From contig NC_011297.1 in NCBI RefSeq assembly GCF_000020965.1, forward strand, positions 944,387 through 1,008,386: a stretch of DNA of 64,000 bases, read 5' to 3'. The position numbers and the translations under genes are program-made. Origin of the DNA: Dictyoglomus thermophilum H-6-12 (GTDB taxonomy: Bacteria; Dictyoglomota; Dictyoglomia; Dictyoglomales; Dictyoglomaceae). The notes beneath the pieces are model-generated. The model saw only the letters and a program-made list of their open reading frames with translations. It made no database searches and was not told where the DNA came from. Of this stretch, positions 1-8,910 are shown in pieces; the first letter of the stretch is position 1, and each line of letters opens with the position of its first letter.

Positions 1-1
1 G

Positions 2-2299
2 GTATGGCAATGGAAAGAGAAATACGGAAATACTATTGTGGAACAGTTGAAGAGGTTGGGAGTTTCATGTGACTGGAAAAGATTTAGATTTACTATGGAT
101 GAAGTCTATTCGAGGGCTGTCATAAAAGCTTTTGTGGAGTTATACAAAAAAGGATATATCTATAAAGGTGAAAGGATTATTAACTGGTGTCCTCGTTGTA
201 AAACTGCTCTTTCTGATCTCGAAATAAAATATGTGGAAGAGAATTCTTTTCTTTGGCATATAAAGTATCCCTTACACAATGAGGATGGTTATGTGATAAT
301 AGCTACAGCAAGACCTGAAACTATGCTTGGAGATACAGCGGTTGCAGTTAATCCAGAAGATGAAAGATATAAAAATTTAATAGGTAAAAAGGTAGTGTTA
401 CCTCTCGTAGGAAGGGTAATTCCAATAATTGCTGATGAGCATGTGGATCCCTCTTTTGGTACAGGAGCATTAAAAGTTACACCAGCTCATGATGCTGATG
501 ATTTTGAGATTGGTAAAAAACATAATTTAGAATTTATCTCTGTTATAGACGAAAATGGAATAATGAATGAAAATGCAGGAAGATACAAAGGATTGAATGT
601 TTTTGAATGTAGGAAGAAAATTGAGGAAGATTTAGAAAAAGAAGGATATTTATTGAAAAAAGAACCTTATATACATGATCTTGCCACTTGCGATAGATGT
701 GGAACTCCTATTGAACCTTTAATTTCGAAGCAATGGTTTATGAGAATGGAAAATATTGCAAAGCCTGCTATAGAAGTTGTAGAAAAAGGAGAAGTTAAAT
801 TTGTACCTGATCGCTGGAAGAAGGTTTATTTTGATTGGATGTATAACATAAAAGATTGGTGTCTTTCAAGACAGCTTTGGTGGGGACATAGGATACCAGC
901 ATGGTATTGTGAAGATTGTGGGCATATTAATGTAGAGGAAAAACAACCCGAAAAATGCGAAAAATGTGGTTCTAAAAACCTAAAACAAGATGAAGATGTA
1001 TTAGATACCTGGTTTAGTTCGGCATTGTGGCCTCTTGGAACCTTAGGATGGCCTGAGGATACTGAAGATTTGAATTATTTTTATCCCACTTCAGTTCTAA
1101 GTACTGCAAGAGACATTATAAACCTCTGGGTTGCCAGAATGATTATGATGGGGCTTGAGTTTAAAGGAGACATTCCATTTTATTATGTTTATGTGCATCC
1201 TACGGTTCTCACTAGGGAAGGTAAAAGAATGAGTAAATCTAAAGGGACTGGTGTAGATCCCTTAGAACTCATAAATAAATATGGGGCGGATGTAACAAGA
1301 TTTGGTCTTGCTATTCAGTGTACCGAAATGCAGGATCTGAGATTCCATGAGGAGAATTTTGAGAATACTAAGAATTTCACAAATAAAATATGGAATGCTG
1401 CAAGATTTGTAATCTCAAATTTAGATTTTAATTTAAATTACAATGAGGTGGATCTTAGTAAGCACTCCTTATCTTTGAGTGATAAATGGATATTAACTAG
1501 GTTGCAGAAAGTAATTCGTGAGGTTACTGAGCATCTGGAGAATTTTAGGTTTAGTGAATATGTTAAGACTATTTATAACTTCTTTTGGTCCGAATTTTGT
1601 GATTGGTATATTGAGCTTTCAAAGCCGAGACTTTCTAGTACCGAAGATCCAGAGAGTAAATTAATTGCACAAGTTATTCTTTGGAGAGTATTAAAAGAAA
1701 GTATGCAACTTTTACATCCCGTTATGCCTTTTATTACAGAAGAGATATGGCAAAAGCTCCCATCAACTGATGAGAGTATAATGATTTCAAAATGGCCAGA
1801 ACCAAATGAATCATTAATAGACGAAGAAGCCGAAAGAGATATGATATTTCTTATGGACTCTATAAGAAGTATAAGAGCAATAAGATCAGAATTTAATATT
1901 TTACCTAATGAGGTTATTAATGTGGAATTTAGCACACCTAATAAATATAAGGAGGTTATTCTTCAAGGATATTCCGGTTACTTCTATACTCTTGCAAAGG
2001 CTAAGCTCTCTAGTACTTCAGAAAAGAAGGATCTCAAACATGTAGCCCATAAGATTGTAGAGGATGTGAATTATTATGTGAATTTAGAAGGTTTAATAGA
2101 TATAAATAAAGAGCGCGAAAAAGTGAAAAAAGAAATAGATGATGTCTCTTTATTAATAGAGAAGATAGAAAAGCGTTTGTCAGATAAAAATTTCATAGAA
2201 AAAGCTCCTACAGAGGTTGTTGAAAAAGAAAAAGAGAAATTAGAAAATCTTAAGAAGAAATTTGAATTTTTACAGGAGAGATATAAGACTTTAGAATAA
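2..2299 (+). CDS. valS: Valine--tRNA ligase, 5'-truncated by window edge
   Basis: This is the C-terminal part of ValRS, which charges tRNA-Val in the cytoplasm. The frame is open from base 2, so the gene starts upstream; the first internal ATG (38) is not the real start. What remains includes the CP1 editing domain (TARPET and GDTAVAVNP), zinc-ribbon-like Cys pairs (WCPRC, CDRCG, YCEDCG, CEKCG), the class I signature KRMSKSKG near base 1230, the anticodon-binding helical domain and a C-terminal coiled coil (about the last 60 residues). The HIGH motif must lie before the window. The rnfC gene follows after 13 bases. Identification is secure. Confidence 0.97.
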   Translation, partial: VWQWKEKYGNTIVEQLKRLGVSCDWKRFRFTMDEVYSRAVIKAFVELYKKGYIYKGERIINWCPRCKTALSDLEIKYVEENSFLWHIKYPLHNEDGYVIIATARPETMLGDTAVAVNPEDERYKNLIGKKVVLPLVGRVIPIIADEHVDPSFGTGALKVTPAHDADDFEIGKKHNLEFISVIDENGIMNENAGRYKGLNVFECRKKIEEDLEKEGYLLKKEPYIHDLATCDRCGTPIEPLISKQWFMRMENIAKPAIEVVEKGEVKFVPDRWKKVYFDWMYNIKDWCLSRQLWWGHRIPAWYCEDCGHINVEEKQPEKCEKCGSKNLKQDEDVLDTWFSSALWPLGTLGWPEDTEDLNYFYPTSVLSTARDIINLWVARMIMMGLEFKGDIPFYYVYVHPTVLTREGKRMSKSKGTGVDPLELINKYGADVTRFGLAIQCTEMQDLRFHEENFENTKNFTNKIWNAARFVISNLDFNLNYNEVDLSKHSLSLSDKWILTRLQKVIREVTEHLENFRFSEYVKTIYNFFWSEFCDWYIELSKPRLSSTEDPESKLIAQVILWRVLKESMQLLHPVMPFITEEIWQKLPSTDESIMISKWPEPNESLIDEEAERDMIFLMDSIRSIRAIRSEFNILPNEVINVEFSTPNKYKEVILQGYSGYFYTLAKAKLSSTSEKKDLKHVAHKIVEDVNYYVNLEGLIDINKEREKVKKEIDDVSLLIEKIEKRLSDKNFIEKAPTEVVEKEKEKLENLKKKFEFLQERYKTLE

Positions 2300-2312
2300 C
2301 TAGGAGGTCCAC

Positions 2313-3626
2313 ATGAAGGGGCTTAGTTTTAAAGGTGGTGTACATCCTCCCGAAAAGAAAGAACTTTCTAAGGATATACCTATATCTAGATTACCTCTTC
2401 CAGACAAACTGATCATTTTTACATGGCAACACACAGGAGCCCCTAATGATCCTTTAGTGAAAGTAAAAGATTATGTATATAAAGGGCAAAAAATAGGAGA
2501 TAAACAAGCATATGTTTCAGCCCCTATTCATGCTCCTACTTCAGGTATTGTTAAAAGAATTGGTCTTTATCCCCATCCAACAGGAAAACAGATTTTGGGC
2601 ATAGAAATAGAACCTGATGGAAAGGATGAAGTTTATCCCGAAATTACTCCTTCTTTAAATTGGCAAAATCTTTCACCTGATGAGATTAAAACTAGAATTA
2701 GAGAAGCTGGTATTGTTGGCCTTGGAGGTGCAGCTTTTCCTACTCATGTTAAGGTTTCTCCTCCTCCTGAGAAGAAGATAGATACTGTTATTTTAAATGG
2801 GGCAGAATGTGAGCCTTACTTGACTATTGATTATAGATTGATGTTAGAAAAACCAGAACTAATAATAGAGGGTTTACGTATTTTAATGTATGTTCTTGGA
2901 GTGAAGAGAGGAATTATAGGAGTTGAGGATAATAAGAAAGACGCAGTTGAAGTCCTGAAAAAATATGCAGATAGTGATATTGAGATAGTTACTTTACCTA
3001 CAAAGTACCCTCAAGGATCGGAAAAGCATCTTATAAAAGCAATATTAGATAGAGAAGTACCATCTGGTGGTCTTCCTATGGATGTAGGAGTGGTAGTGAA
3101 TAATGTGGGTACAGCGGCAGCCATAGCTGAGCATTTCAGAACGGGGCTTCCTTTAATCTCTAGAGGTGTTACTGTTACAGGAGAAGGTGTTAATTCTCCT
3201 AAAAATGTGGAGGTTTTAATAGGTACTCCTGTAATAAAATTGATAGAACATGCAGGAGGCTTTAAAGGTAAACCTGGAAAAATTTTATTTGGGGGACCTA
3301 TGATGGGAGTTGCTATATACGACTTAAATATTCCAATAATTAAGGGTACATCTGGAGTAGTAGTATTTCCAGAGGAGAAAGTAGAATATTATGAACCAAT
3401 ACCTTGTGTAAGATGTGGAAAATGCTTAGATGTATGTCCAATGGGACTTATGCCAACAACGTTAGCGAGATATGTTAAAAAAGGTAAATTAATCGAAGCG
3501 GAAGAATTGGGAATATTAGATTGTATTGAATGTGGCTCTTGTAACTATATATGTCCCTCGAGAAGACCTCTTCTTCAATGGATTAGGGTAGGAAAGGCTG
3601 ATGTTTTGGCAAAGAGAAGAAAGTAA
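2313..3626 (+). CDS. rnfC: RNF electron transport complex subunit C
   Basis: RnfC is the peripheral subunit that exchanges electrons with NAD(H) in the RNF complex (ferredoxin:NAD+ oxidoreductase, Na+ or H+ pumping). The 437-residue protein has the N-terminal RnfC barrel-sandwich region, a central flavin/NADH-binding Rossmann-like domain with GLGGAAFPTHVK, and two CxxCxxCxxxCP ferredoxin motifs with cysteines at 365/368/371/375 and 404/407/410/414. The ATG is preceded by TAGGAGG at good spacing. It is the first gene of an rnfCDGEAB cluster, and rnfD follows after 17 bases. Confidence 0.96.
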   Translation: MKGLSFKGGVHPPEKKELSKDIPISRLPLPDKLIIFTWQHTGAPNDPLVKVKDYVYKGQKIGDKQAYVSAPIHAPTSGIVKRIGLYPHPTGKQILGIEIEPDGKDEVYPEITPSLNWQNLSPDEIKTRIREAGIVGLGGAAFPTHVKVSPPPEKKIDTVILNGAECEPYLTIDYRLMLEKPELIIEGLRILMYVLGVKRGIIGVEDNKKDAVEVLKKYADSDIEIVTLPTKYPQGSEKHLIKAILDREVPSGGLPMDVGVVVNNVGTAAAIAEHFRTGLPLISRGVTVTGEGVNSPKNVEVLIGTPVIKLIEHAGGFKGKPGKILFGGPMMGVAIYDLNIPIIKGTSGVVVFPEEKVEYYEPIPCVRCGKCLDVCPMGLMPTTLARYVKKGKLIEAEELGILDCIECGSCNYICPSRRPLLQWIRVGKADVLAKRRK

Positions 3627-3643
3627 AGGGAGGAGAACTATTT

Positions 3644-4600
3644 ATGGAATTAGAAAATGAAAAACTAATTGTTTCTTCCTCTCCTCATATTTTTACCCAT
3701 GAAGATACTTCTTACGCAATGAAGCAAGTAATCTTTGCACTTTTGCCTGCTACTCTTGGAGGTATATACTTTTTTGGTATCTACTCTCTTATAGTAATAA
3801 TTGTGAGTGTTATTTCTTCAGTTTTATGGGAAGCTCTTGCCTTATATATTAGAAGAAAACCACTTACTATACTTAAAGACTATAGTGCTGTAGTTACTGG
3901 GCTTTTGCTTGCATTAATTCTACCCCCAAATGTTCCTCTTTGGATTCCTATAATTGGAACAGGTGTAGCAATATTACTTGCTAAGCAGGTTTTTGGGGGA
4001 ATTGGGGAAAATTTTTTAAATCCTGCTCTTGTAGGGAGAGCATTTCTCTTATCTTCTTATCCTCAAATCATGACTTCTTGGGTAAAGCCCATAAATGGTT
4101 TAGGTTTTATGTCTAATGTTTCTACTGCCACACCTCTTGCCATAGAAAAGCTTAAACTTGCAGGATATTCTTTACCAAGCTATTGGGAACTTTTTATAGG
4201 AAACAGAGCTGGTTGTATCGGAGAAACATCAGTTTTACTCTTACTTTTAGGTGGTTTATGGCTTATCTATAAAAATATTATTGATTGGAAAATTCCAGTT
4301 TCTTTTATTTTGACAGTATTCATAGTTTCATTCTTGGTAGGTAAAGATCCTATCTTCCATATATTATCAGGAGGTTTATTTTTAGGAGCATTTTTTATGG
4401 CTACAGATTGGGTAACTACCCCGTTGACCTCGAAAGGTAGGCTAATTTTCGGTATAGGGGCAGGTTTATTTACTATAGTTATAAGATTTTGGGGGGCTTA
4501 TCCTGAGGGTGTTTCTTATGGGATTCTTGTTATGAATGCCTTGACTCCTCTGATTGATAACCTTGTAAAACCTCGTAGATTTGGAGAGGTGAAAAAATGA
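3644..4600 (+). CDS. rnfD: RNF complex membrane subunit D (flavinylated)
   Basis: RnfD is an integral membrane subunit of the RNF pump. The 318-residue protein is strongly hydrophobic with about 8-10 membrane segments. The family carries a covalently bound FMN on a threonine in an SGAT-like motif; here the equivalent is STATP, with Thr163 as the likely attachment site. KPLTILKDYSAVVTGLLLAL is a typical family stretch. It is paired with an apbE flavin transferase at 7119. Its stop overlaps the rnfG start by four bases (ATGA), suggesting coupled translation. GGGAGGAG precedes the start. Confidence 0.96.
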   Translation: MELENEKLIVSSSPHIFTHEDTSYAMKQVIFALLPATLGGIYFFGIYSLIVIIVSVISSVLWEALALYIRRKPLTILKDYSAVVTGLLLALILPPNVPLWIPIIGTGVAILLAKQVFGGIGENFLNPALVGRAFLLSSYPQIMTSWVKPINGLGFMSNVSTATPLAIEKLKLAGYSLPSYWELFIGNRAGCIGETSVLLLLLGGLWLIYKNIIDWKIPVSFILTVFIVSFLVGKDPIFHILSGGLFLGAFFMATDWVTTPLTSKGRLIFGIGAGLFTIVIRFWGAYPEGVSYGILVMNALTPLIDNLVKPRRFGEVKK

Positions 4601-5133
4601 AAAACATCCTAAGATATGGGTTAACTTTATTTATTATTTGTGCAATAGCCGGTGGTGTTCTTGCTTATACCTATGAAACCACACAGAAGGTTATAGAAGC
4701 TAATAAAATAAGAGAGAAAATAATGTTACTTAAAGAACTTATTCCTGATGCTTCAGATTTTGTGTCGTCATCAAATAAGCCAAATAGTTTTGATCCCCTG
4801 GTTACCATAAAGGAAATATATATAGCAAAAAAGGATGGAAAAGATGTAGGAAGAGTTTGGGAAGTGTCTACCAAAGGATATAGTAGTGATATAGTATTAC
4901 TTGTTGCAATAAATGATAGCGGAGCAATAGAAAAAGTAAAGGTTGTATCCCAACAGGAGACTCCTGGTCTTGGTACTGAGGTTACGAAAGATGATTTCTT
5001 AGCACAGTTTATAGGTAAGAAAGAAGCAAATTTAGAAGTTAAGAAGAACGTTAAGCCTGTTTCAGGTGCAACCATATCCTCTTCGGCAGTAGTCAGAGCA
5101 ATTAATGAGGTTTTAAAGCATAATAAGATTTAG
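4597..5133 (+). CDS. rnfG: RNF complex subunit G, covalent FMN carrier
   Basis: RnfG is anchored by one N-terminal membrane helix (about residues 6-25), with the rest facing the outside. The FMN-binding domain ends in the flavinylation motif SGAT at residues 156-159, so Thr159 is the expected ApbE target. ETPGLGTEV (residues 121-129) is a further family hallmark. At 178 residues the length is normal. It overlaps rnfD by four bases and rnfE follows after 13. Confidence 0.96.
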   Translation: MKNILRYGLTLFIICAIAGGVLAYTYETTQKVIEANKIREKIMLLKELIPDASDFVSSSNKPNSFDPLVTIKEIYIAKKDGKDVGRVWEVSTKGYSSDIVLLVAINDSGAIEKVKVVSQQETPGLGTEVTKDDFLAQFIGKKEANLEVKKNVKPVSGATISSSAVVRAINEVLKHNKI

Positions 5134-5146
5134 GGGGGGGTAAGAT

Positions 5147-5746
5147 ATGAAAGACTTTCTTAAGTATGTAGTTAATGGTATTTTTAAGGAGAATCCTGTA
5201 CTCATATTGATGATAGGTCTCTGTTCTGTACTTGCAGTATCTACAAGCGTACAGAATGCAATTGGAATGGGACTTGCTTTTTCCTTTGTGATGATTTTTT
5301 CTAACATTTTTGTTTCTTTATTGAGACCCATAACCCCAAATGAGATAAGAATACCTGTTTTTATTATTGTAATTGGTACTTTTACTACAATTGTTGACTT
5401 GGTAATCTCAGCTTATTTTCCAGAGCTTTATAAGGCGTTGGGTATATTTATTCCTTTAATCGTGGTAAATTGTATTATTATTGGGAGAGCAGAAGCTTTT
5501 GCATATAGGCACAATGTTTTAGAGTCCATTGCCGATGGAATTGGTATAAGTATAGGTTATATTTGGGCTATTGTGGCTCTTGGTTTAATCAGGGAATTCT
5601 TAGGAAATGGTACTATCTTGGGAAAAACTTTGTTCAGTTGGTTTAATCCAGCTAAGGTATTTACAATGCCTCCAGGAGCTTTTTGGGGTATAGGCCTATT
5701 GATAGGTTTGTTAAAGTGGTTTGAAAAGAGGATGGGTAGGAGGTAA
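5147..5746 (+). CDS. rnfE: RNF complex membrane subunit E
   Basis: This 199-residue, six-helix membrane subunit forms with RnfA the inverted pair at the membrane core of RNF. The N-terminal ENPVLILMIGLCSVLAVS and the central AYFPELYKALGIFIPLIVVN are typical of RnfE/NqrD. RnfA contains the equivalent YKAMGIYLPLITTNCA, which shows the internal homology of the two subunits. A purine-rich AGGGGGGG run lies upstream of the ATG. Only five bases separate it from rnfA. Confidence 0.96.
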   Translation: MKDFLKYVVNGIFKENPVLILMIGLCSVLAVSTSVQNAIGMGLAFSFVMIFSNIFVSLLRPITPNEIRIPVFIIVIGTFTTIVDLVISAYFPELYKALGIFIPLIVVNCIIIGRAEAFAYRHNVLESIADGIGISIGYIWAIVALGLIREFLGNGTILGKTLFSWFNPAKVFTMPPGAFWGIGLLIGLLKWFEKRMGRR

Positions 5747-5751
5747 TAATT

Positions 5752-6339
5752 ATGAATATAATAGGCAAACTTTTTATGCTTTTCATATCTGCCTCTCTAA
5801 TAAATAATATTGTTTTCATGAGATTTTTAGCTTTGTGTCCTTTTGTAGGAATGAGTACTCAGATTGAAACCTCTATAGGTATGGGGGCTGCCGTTACTTT
5901 TGTTATGGTAATGGCTTCAGTGGTTACTTTCTTCATCTACTACTATATATTAGTGCCTTTAAATTTATTATTTCTAAGGACTATTGCTTTTATCCTTGTT
6001 ATTGCAGTTTTGGTTCAATTGGTAGAAATGGTTATAAAAAGGTTCTTGTCAGGGTTATATAAAGCTATGGGAATATATTTACCTCTAATAACTACTAACT
6101 GTGCTATACTTGGGGTTACATTGTTGAATATAAATTATGGGCATAATTTAATAGAAGCTATAGTTTATTCTTTAGGTGTATCTTTGGGTTTTACTATTGC
6201 TTTGATTCTGCTTGCAAGTATAAGAGATAGATTATCATACTCAGATATACCTGAGTTTTGGAAAGGTTATCCTATAGTTTTTATCTCTGCCGGTCTTCTT
6301 GCTCTTATCTTTTTAGGTTTTCAAGGATTAGCGCATTAG
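5752..6339 (+). CDS. rnfA: RNF complex membrane subunit A
   Basis: RnfA (195 residues) is the partner of RnfE, with six predicted membrane helices. NNIVFMRFLALCPFVGMS near the N terminus and YKAMGIYLPLITTNCAILG in the middle are family signatures, with conserved cysteines that in studied complexes help hold an intramembrane Fe-S centre. The start follows GGTAGGAGG, which overlaps the end of rnfE. rnfB follows after 15 bases. Confidence 0.96.
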   Translation: MNIIGKLFMLFISASLINNIVFMRFLALCPFVGMSTQIETSIGMGAAVTFVMVMASVVTFFIYYYILVPLNLLFLRTIAFILVIAVLVQLVEMVIKRFLSGLYKAMGIYLPLITTNCAILGVTLLNINYGHNLIEAIVYSLGVSLGFTIALILLASIRDRLSYSDIPEFWKGYPIVFISAGLLALIFLGFQGLAH

Positions 6340-6354
6340 GGGAGGTTCTAAGAT

Positions 6355-7155
6355 ATGGGACTAGTATTTATATCTTTAATGGTATTAGGCTTGATAGGAC
6401 TCTTATTTGGAGTAGGCCTCGCAATTGCTGGAGAGAAATTGAAAGTAGAAACTGATCCGCGTATTGAAAAAATATTAAATGTACTTCCAGGGGCTAATTG
6501 TGGTGCTTGTGGATATCCTGGTTGTGAAGGGTTTGCAAAAGCAGTGGTAGAGGGGATAGCTCCTTATACTGGTTGTGTTGCTGGAGGAGAAAAGGTTGCT
6601 AAGGGTATAGCAGAGGTACTAGGATTAAATGAAAATATTACTATAACTAAAAATGTGGCTTTTCTTACTTGCCAAGGTGGGAGAGGAATAGCTCAGGATA
6701 GATATATTTATAAAGGTGTAGATACTTGTAAGGCTGCAAATATGGTTCAAGCTGGGTACAAAGGATGTACCACAGGATGTTTAGGATTTGGAGACTGTGT
6801 TAAGGTATGCCCCTTTGACGCAATTTATATGGGAGAAGATGGTCTTCCAAAGATAGATATTGAAAAATGTACAGGATGTGGCTTATGTGTAAAAGCTTGC
6901 CCAAGAGGAATTTTAACTCTTCTTCCTATCAATATACCTCTTCTTTTAGGATGTAGGTCAGAACTCCCAGGTCCTGAGGCTAGAAAAGTATGTTCTAAAG
7001 CATGTATAGGTTGTGGAATCTGCGAAAAAGTGTGTCCTAAGGGTGCTATAAAAATGGATGGAAGATTTCCTGTTATTGACTACAATCTTTGTGATGGCTG
7101 TGGAATCTGTGTGGAGAAATGTCCTACAAAGGCTCTCATATTACTAAAGAAATAA
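6355..7155 (+). CDS. rnfB: RNF complex ferredoxin-like subunit B
   Basis: RnfB accepts electrons from reduced ferredoxin. One N-terminal helix (residues 3-25) anchors it. A four-Cys Fe-S domain follows (Cys49, 52, 57, 74), then a polyferredoxin tail. Three classic CxxCxxCxxxCP motifs start at Cys172, Cys217 and Cys246, and an irregular one uses Cys138/142/148/152. That gives about five possible clusters, more than the three of E. coli RsxB and closer to RnfB of anaerobes. The length is 266 residues. The apbE start lies inside its 3' end (37-base overlap). Confidence 0.96.
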   Translation: MGLVFISLMVLGLIGLLFGVGLAIAGEKLKVETDPRIEKILNVLPGANCGACGYPGCEGFAKAVVEGIAPYTGCVAGGEKVAKGIAEVLGLNENITITKNVAFLTCQGGRGIAQDRYIYKGVDTCKAANMVQAGYKGCTTGCLGFGDCVKVCPFDAIYMGEDGLPKIDIEKCTGCGLCVKACPRGILTLLPINIPLLLGCRSELPGPEARKVCSKACIGCGICEKVCPKGAIKMDGRFPVIDYNLCDGCGICVEKCPTKALILLKK

Positions 7156-8123
7156 AGATAATTATTTCTCTTTTAGTTGTAGGGTTCTTACTTTTTTTAT
7201 TTATAAAGAATTTTAATGAACAGAAAGAATATTACAAAAAGGGAATCTTGATGGATACTTTTGTGGAAATTAGAGTTTGGGGGAAAGATGGAGATAAAGC
7301 TGTAAGTGATTGTTGGGAAAAGTTAGAACATTTAGCTGATATTTTGGATAGATTTAATAAAAAAAGTGAGATATATAAGATAAATTCTAATTCAGGAAAG
7401 TGGGTAAAAGTATCAAAGGATACCATTGATGTGATAGAAAAAGCAATATATTACTCAAGGCTGACCGATGGCTATTTTGATCCTACAATTGCTCCTATTT
7501 TAGAGCTTTGGGGTTTTTATGATAAGGATTACAAAGTACCTGAGGAGGCTGTTTTGAGAAAAGAGTTAAAGAGGGTGGATTATAAGAAAATTCAAATAAA
7601 AGACAGTATGGTATTTGTTCCTAAAGGAATGGAAATTGATCTTGGAGGAATAGCAAAGGGCTATATCTTGGATAGACTATTATCATTATTGGGAAAATAT
7701 AAGATAAGAGGTGCTCTTCTAAATATAGGTGGACAAATAGGGGTTTATGGTAGACCTAAAGAGGATAATAAGTGGGAGATAAGAATTAGAGATCCTCGTA
7801 GATTGGATGATTATATAGGATCAGTTTACATTAATGAAGGATCTGTAGCTACGTCAGGAGATTATGAGAGGTACTTTGTAAAAAATGGAGTGAGATACTG
7901 TCATCTGATTAATCCTAAAACAGGCTATCCCCAAGAAGAGATTATGAGTGTAAGTGTTATAAGTAAGAAGGCTGTAGAAGCTGATGCTTTATCTACAGCC
8001 TTTTTTGTGATGGGAGATAAAGCAATGTCTTATTGGCAAAAGTTTGCAGACTTGGGGGTTATAATTGTCTTTAAAGATAGGAAAATTTGGTATTCTCCCA
8101 ACATATATTTTGTAAAAAAATGA
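7119..8123 (+). CDS. apbE: FAD:protein FMN transferase (ApbE family)
   Basis: ApbE moves FMN from FAD onto a Thr of target proteins outside the membrane. Targets are encoded next door: RnfG (Thr159) and probably RnfD (Thr163). The 334-residue protein has an N-terminal membrane anchor (about residues 12-29) without a lipobox Cys. Family motifs are [28 protein letters not shown], the LLNIGGQ turn, [11 protein letters not shown] and [10 protein letters not shown]. The ATG overlaps rnfB by 37 bases. I keep it because the residues before the first helix look like a normal cytoplasmic tail, but the exact start is less sure than the identity. Confidence 0.93.
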   Translation: MSYKGSHITKEIKIIISLLVVGFLLFLFIKNFNEQKEYYKKGILMDTFVEIRVWGKDGDKAVSDCWEKLEHLADILDRFNKKSEIYKINSNSGKWVKVSKDTIDVIEKAIYYSRLTDGYFDPTIAPILELWGFYDKDYKVPEEAVLRKELKRVDYKKIQIKDSMVFVPKGMEIDLGGIAKGYILDRLLSLLGKYKIRGALLNIGGQIGVYGRPKEDNKWEIRIRDPRRLDDYIGSVYINEGSVATSGDYERYFVKNGVRYCHLINPKTGYPQEEIMSVSVISKKAVEADALSTAFFVMGDKAMSYWQKFADLGVIIVFKDRKIWYSPNIYFVKK

Positions 8124-8653
8124 AAACTGCGAATATTAGAAAAAATAGAGTATATTATATTTCTTTATTGGGATTGTTATTAGCTCTTGCTTGTGTGCTT
8201 TATTATTTAGAAAGCCTGTTTATAACTCCCTTTTTTCCTCTTCCTGGAGGTAAAGTAGGAATTGCAAATATAATCTCTTTAATTGCTGTATACATATTGG
8301 GTTTAAGAGAAGCATTGATTATAACTCTATTTAGGGTGATCATAGTAAACATTATATTAGGGGGTTTTTTAAACATATCTTTTTATTTAGGATTTTTTGG
8401 GGGAATGGGGAGCACTATAGTTATGGGAATACTAGCTAAGTCTAAAATTAGTTTAATCTCTAACAGTATAATAGGAGCTTTGACTCATAATTTTATTCAA
8501 CTTATAATAGTGATGTTTTTTGTCTTTCATTCTGCTATTCTATATTATGCGCCTTTTTTAATAGTTTTTGGGGTTATAACAGGATTTTTTAATGGAGTAG
8601 TAGGGGGGTATGTATTGAAATTTATAGAGAAATATATTGGGGGTGAATTATGA
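8120..8653 (+). CDS. Gx-type transporter / heptaprenyl diphosphate synthase component I-like membrane protein
   Basis: This small integral membrane protein (177 residues, about 5-6 helices) belongs to the Gx transporter or Hpre_diP_synt_I family; GGKVGIANIISLIAVYILG is its hallmark region. The family resembles substrate-binding (S) components of ECF transporters, and its substrate is not established. In many anaerobes it sits beside apbE, as here. I take the ATG at 8120, which overlaps the apbE stop as ATGA, rather than an in-frame ATG 33 bases upstream inside apbE. A role in flavin, lipid or quinone supply is a guess from context. Confidence 0.8.
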   Translation: MKTANIRKNRVYYISLLGLLLALACVLYYLESLFITPFFPLPGGKVGIANIISLIAVYILGLREALIITLFRVIIVNIILGGFLNISFYLGFFGGMGSTIVMGILAKSKISLISNSIIGALTHNFIQLIIVMFFVFHSAILYYAPFLIVFGVITGFFNGVVGGYVLKFIEKYIGGEL

Positions 8654-8895
8654 GAAGAAACAAGACTTCTACAAGAATGTTTGTTCTTTTACTAATTTTA
8701 GGGTTTTTAGTAGGTGGGGTTTTAGCGGAAGCATTGTCAGATAAACTTGAATTTTTGAAGAGAGGAATAAGTATTGGCTTTTCTCCTGTTAATTTCGATT
8801 TTTATTTTTTTGTCTTTACTCTTGGATTTAATTTAAAGTTAAATCTTGGGAGTATCATAGGAATTTTGATTGTATTGCTTTTCTATAAGATATAG
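8650..8895 (+). CDS. DUF4321 family small membrane protein
   Basis: This is an 81-residue protein of unknown function with two membrane helices (about 10-28 and 62-80). The pattern fits DUF4321: a basic N terminus, a Gly-rich first helix, KRGISIGFSPVNFDFYFF and LKLNLGSIIGIL. It overlaps the preceding membrane gene by four bases. In Firmicutes such proteins commonly lie near cell-shape or septum genes; here the ftsX-like gene follows after 15 bases. Confidence 0.7.
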   Translation: MRRNKTSTRMFVLLLILGFLVGGVLAEALSDKLEFLKRGISIGFSPVNFDFYFFVFTLGFNLKLNLGSIIGILIVLLFYKI

Positions 8896-8910
8896 AGGTA
8901 TAATTTAAAT

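Noticed and set aside
6258-6455. Small frame bridging the rnfA-rnfB junction
   Set aside because: It overlaps both genes out of frame, with an unnatural sequence (Arg/Ser/Ile mix) and no ribosome site.
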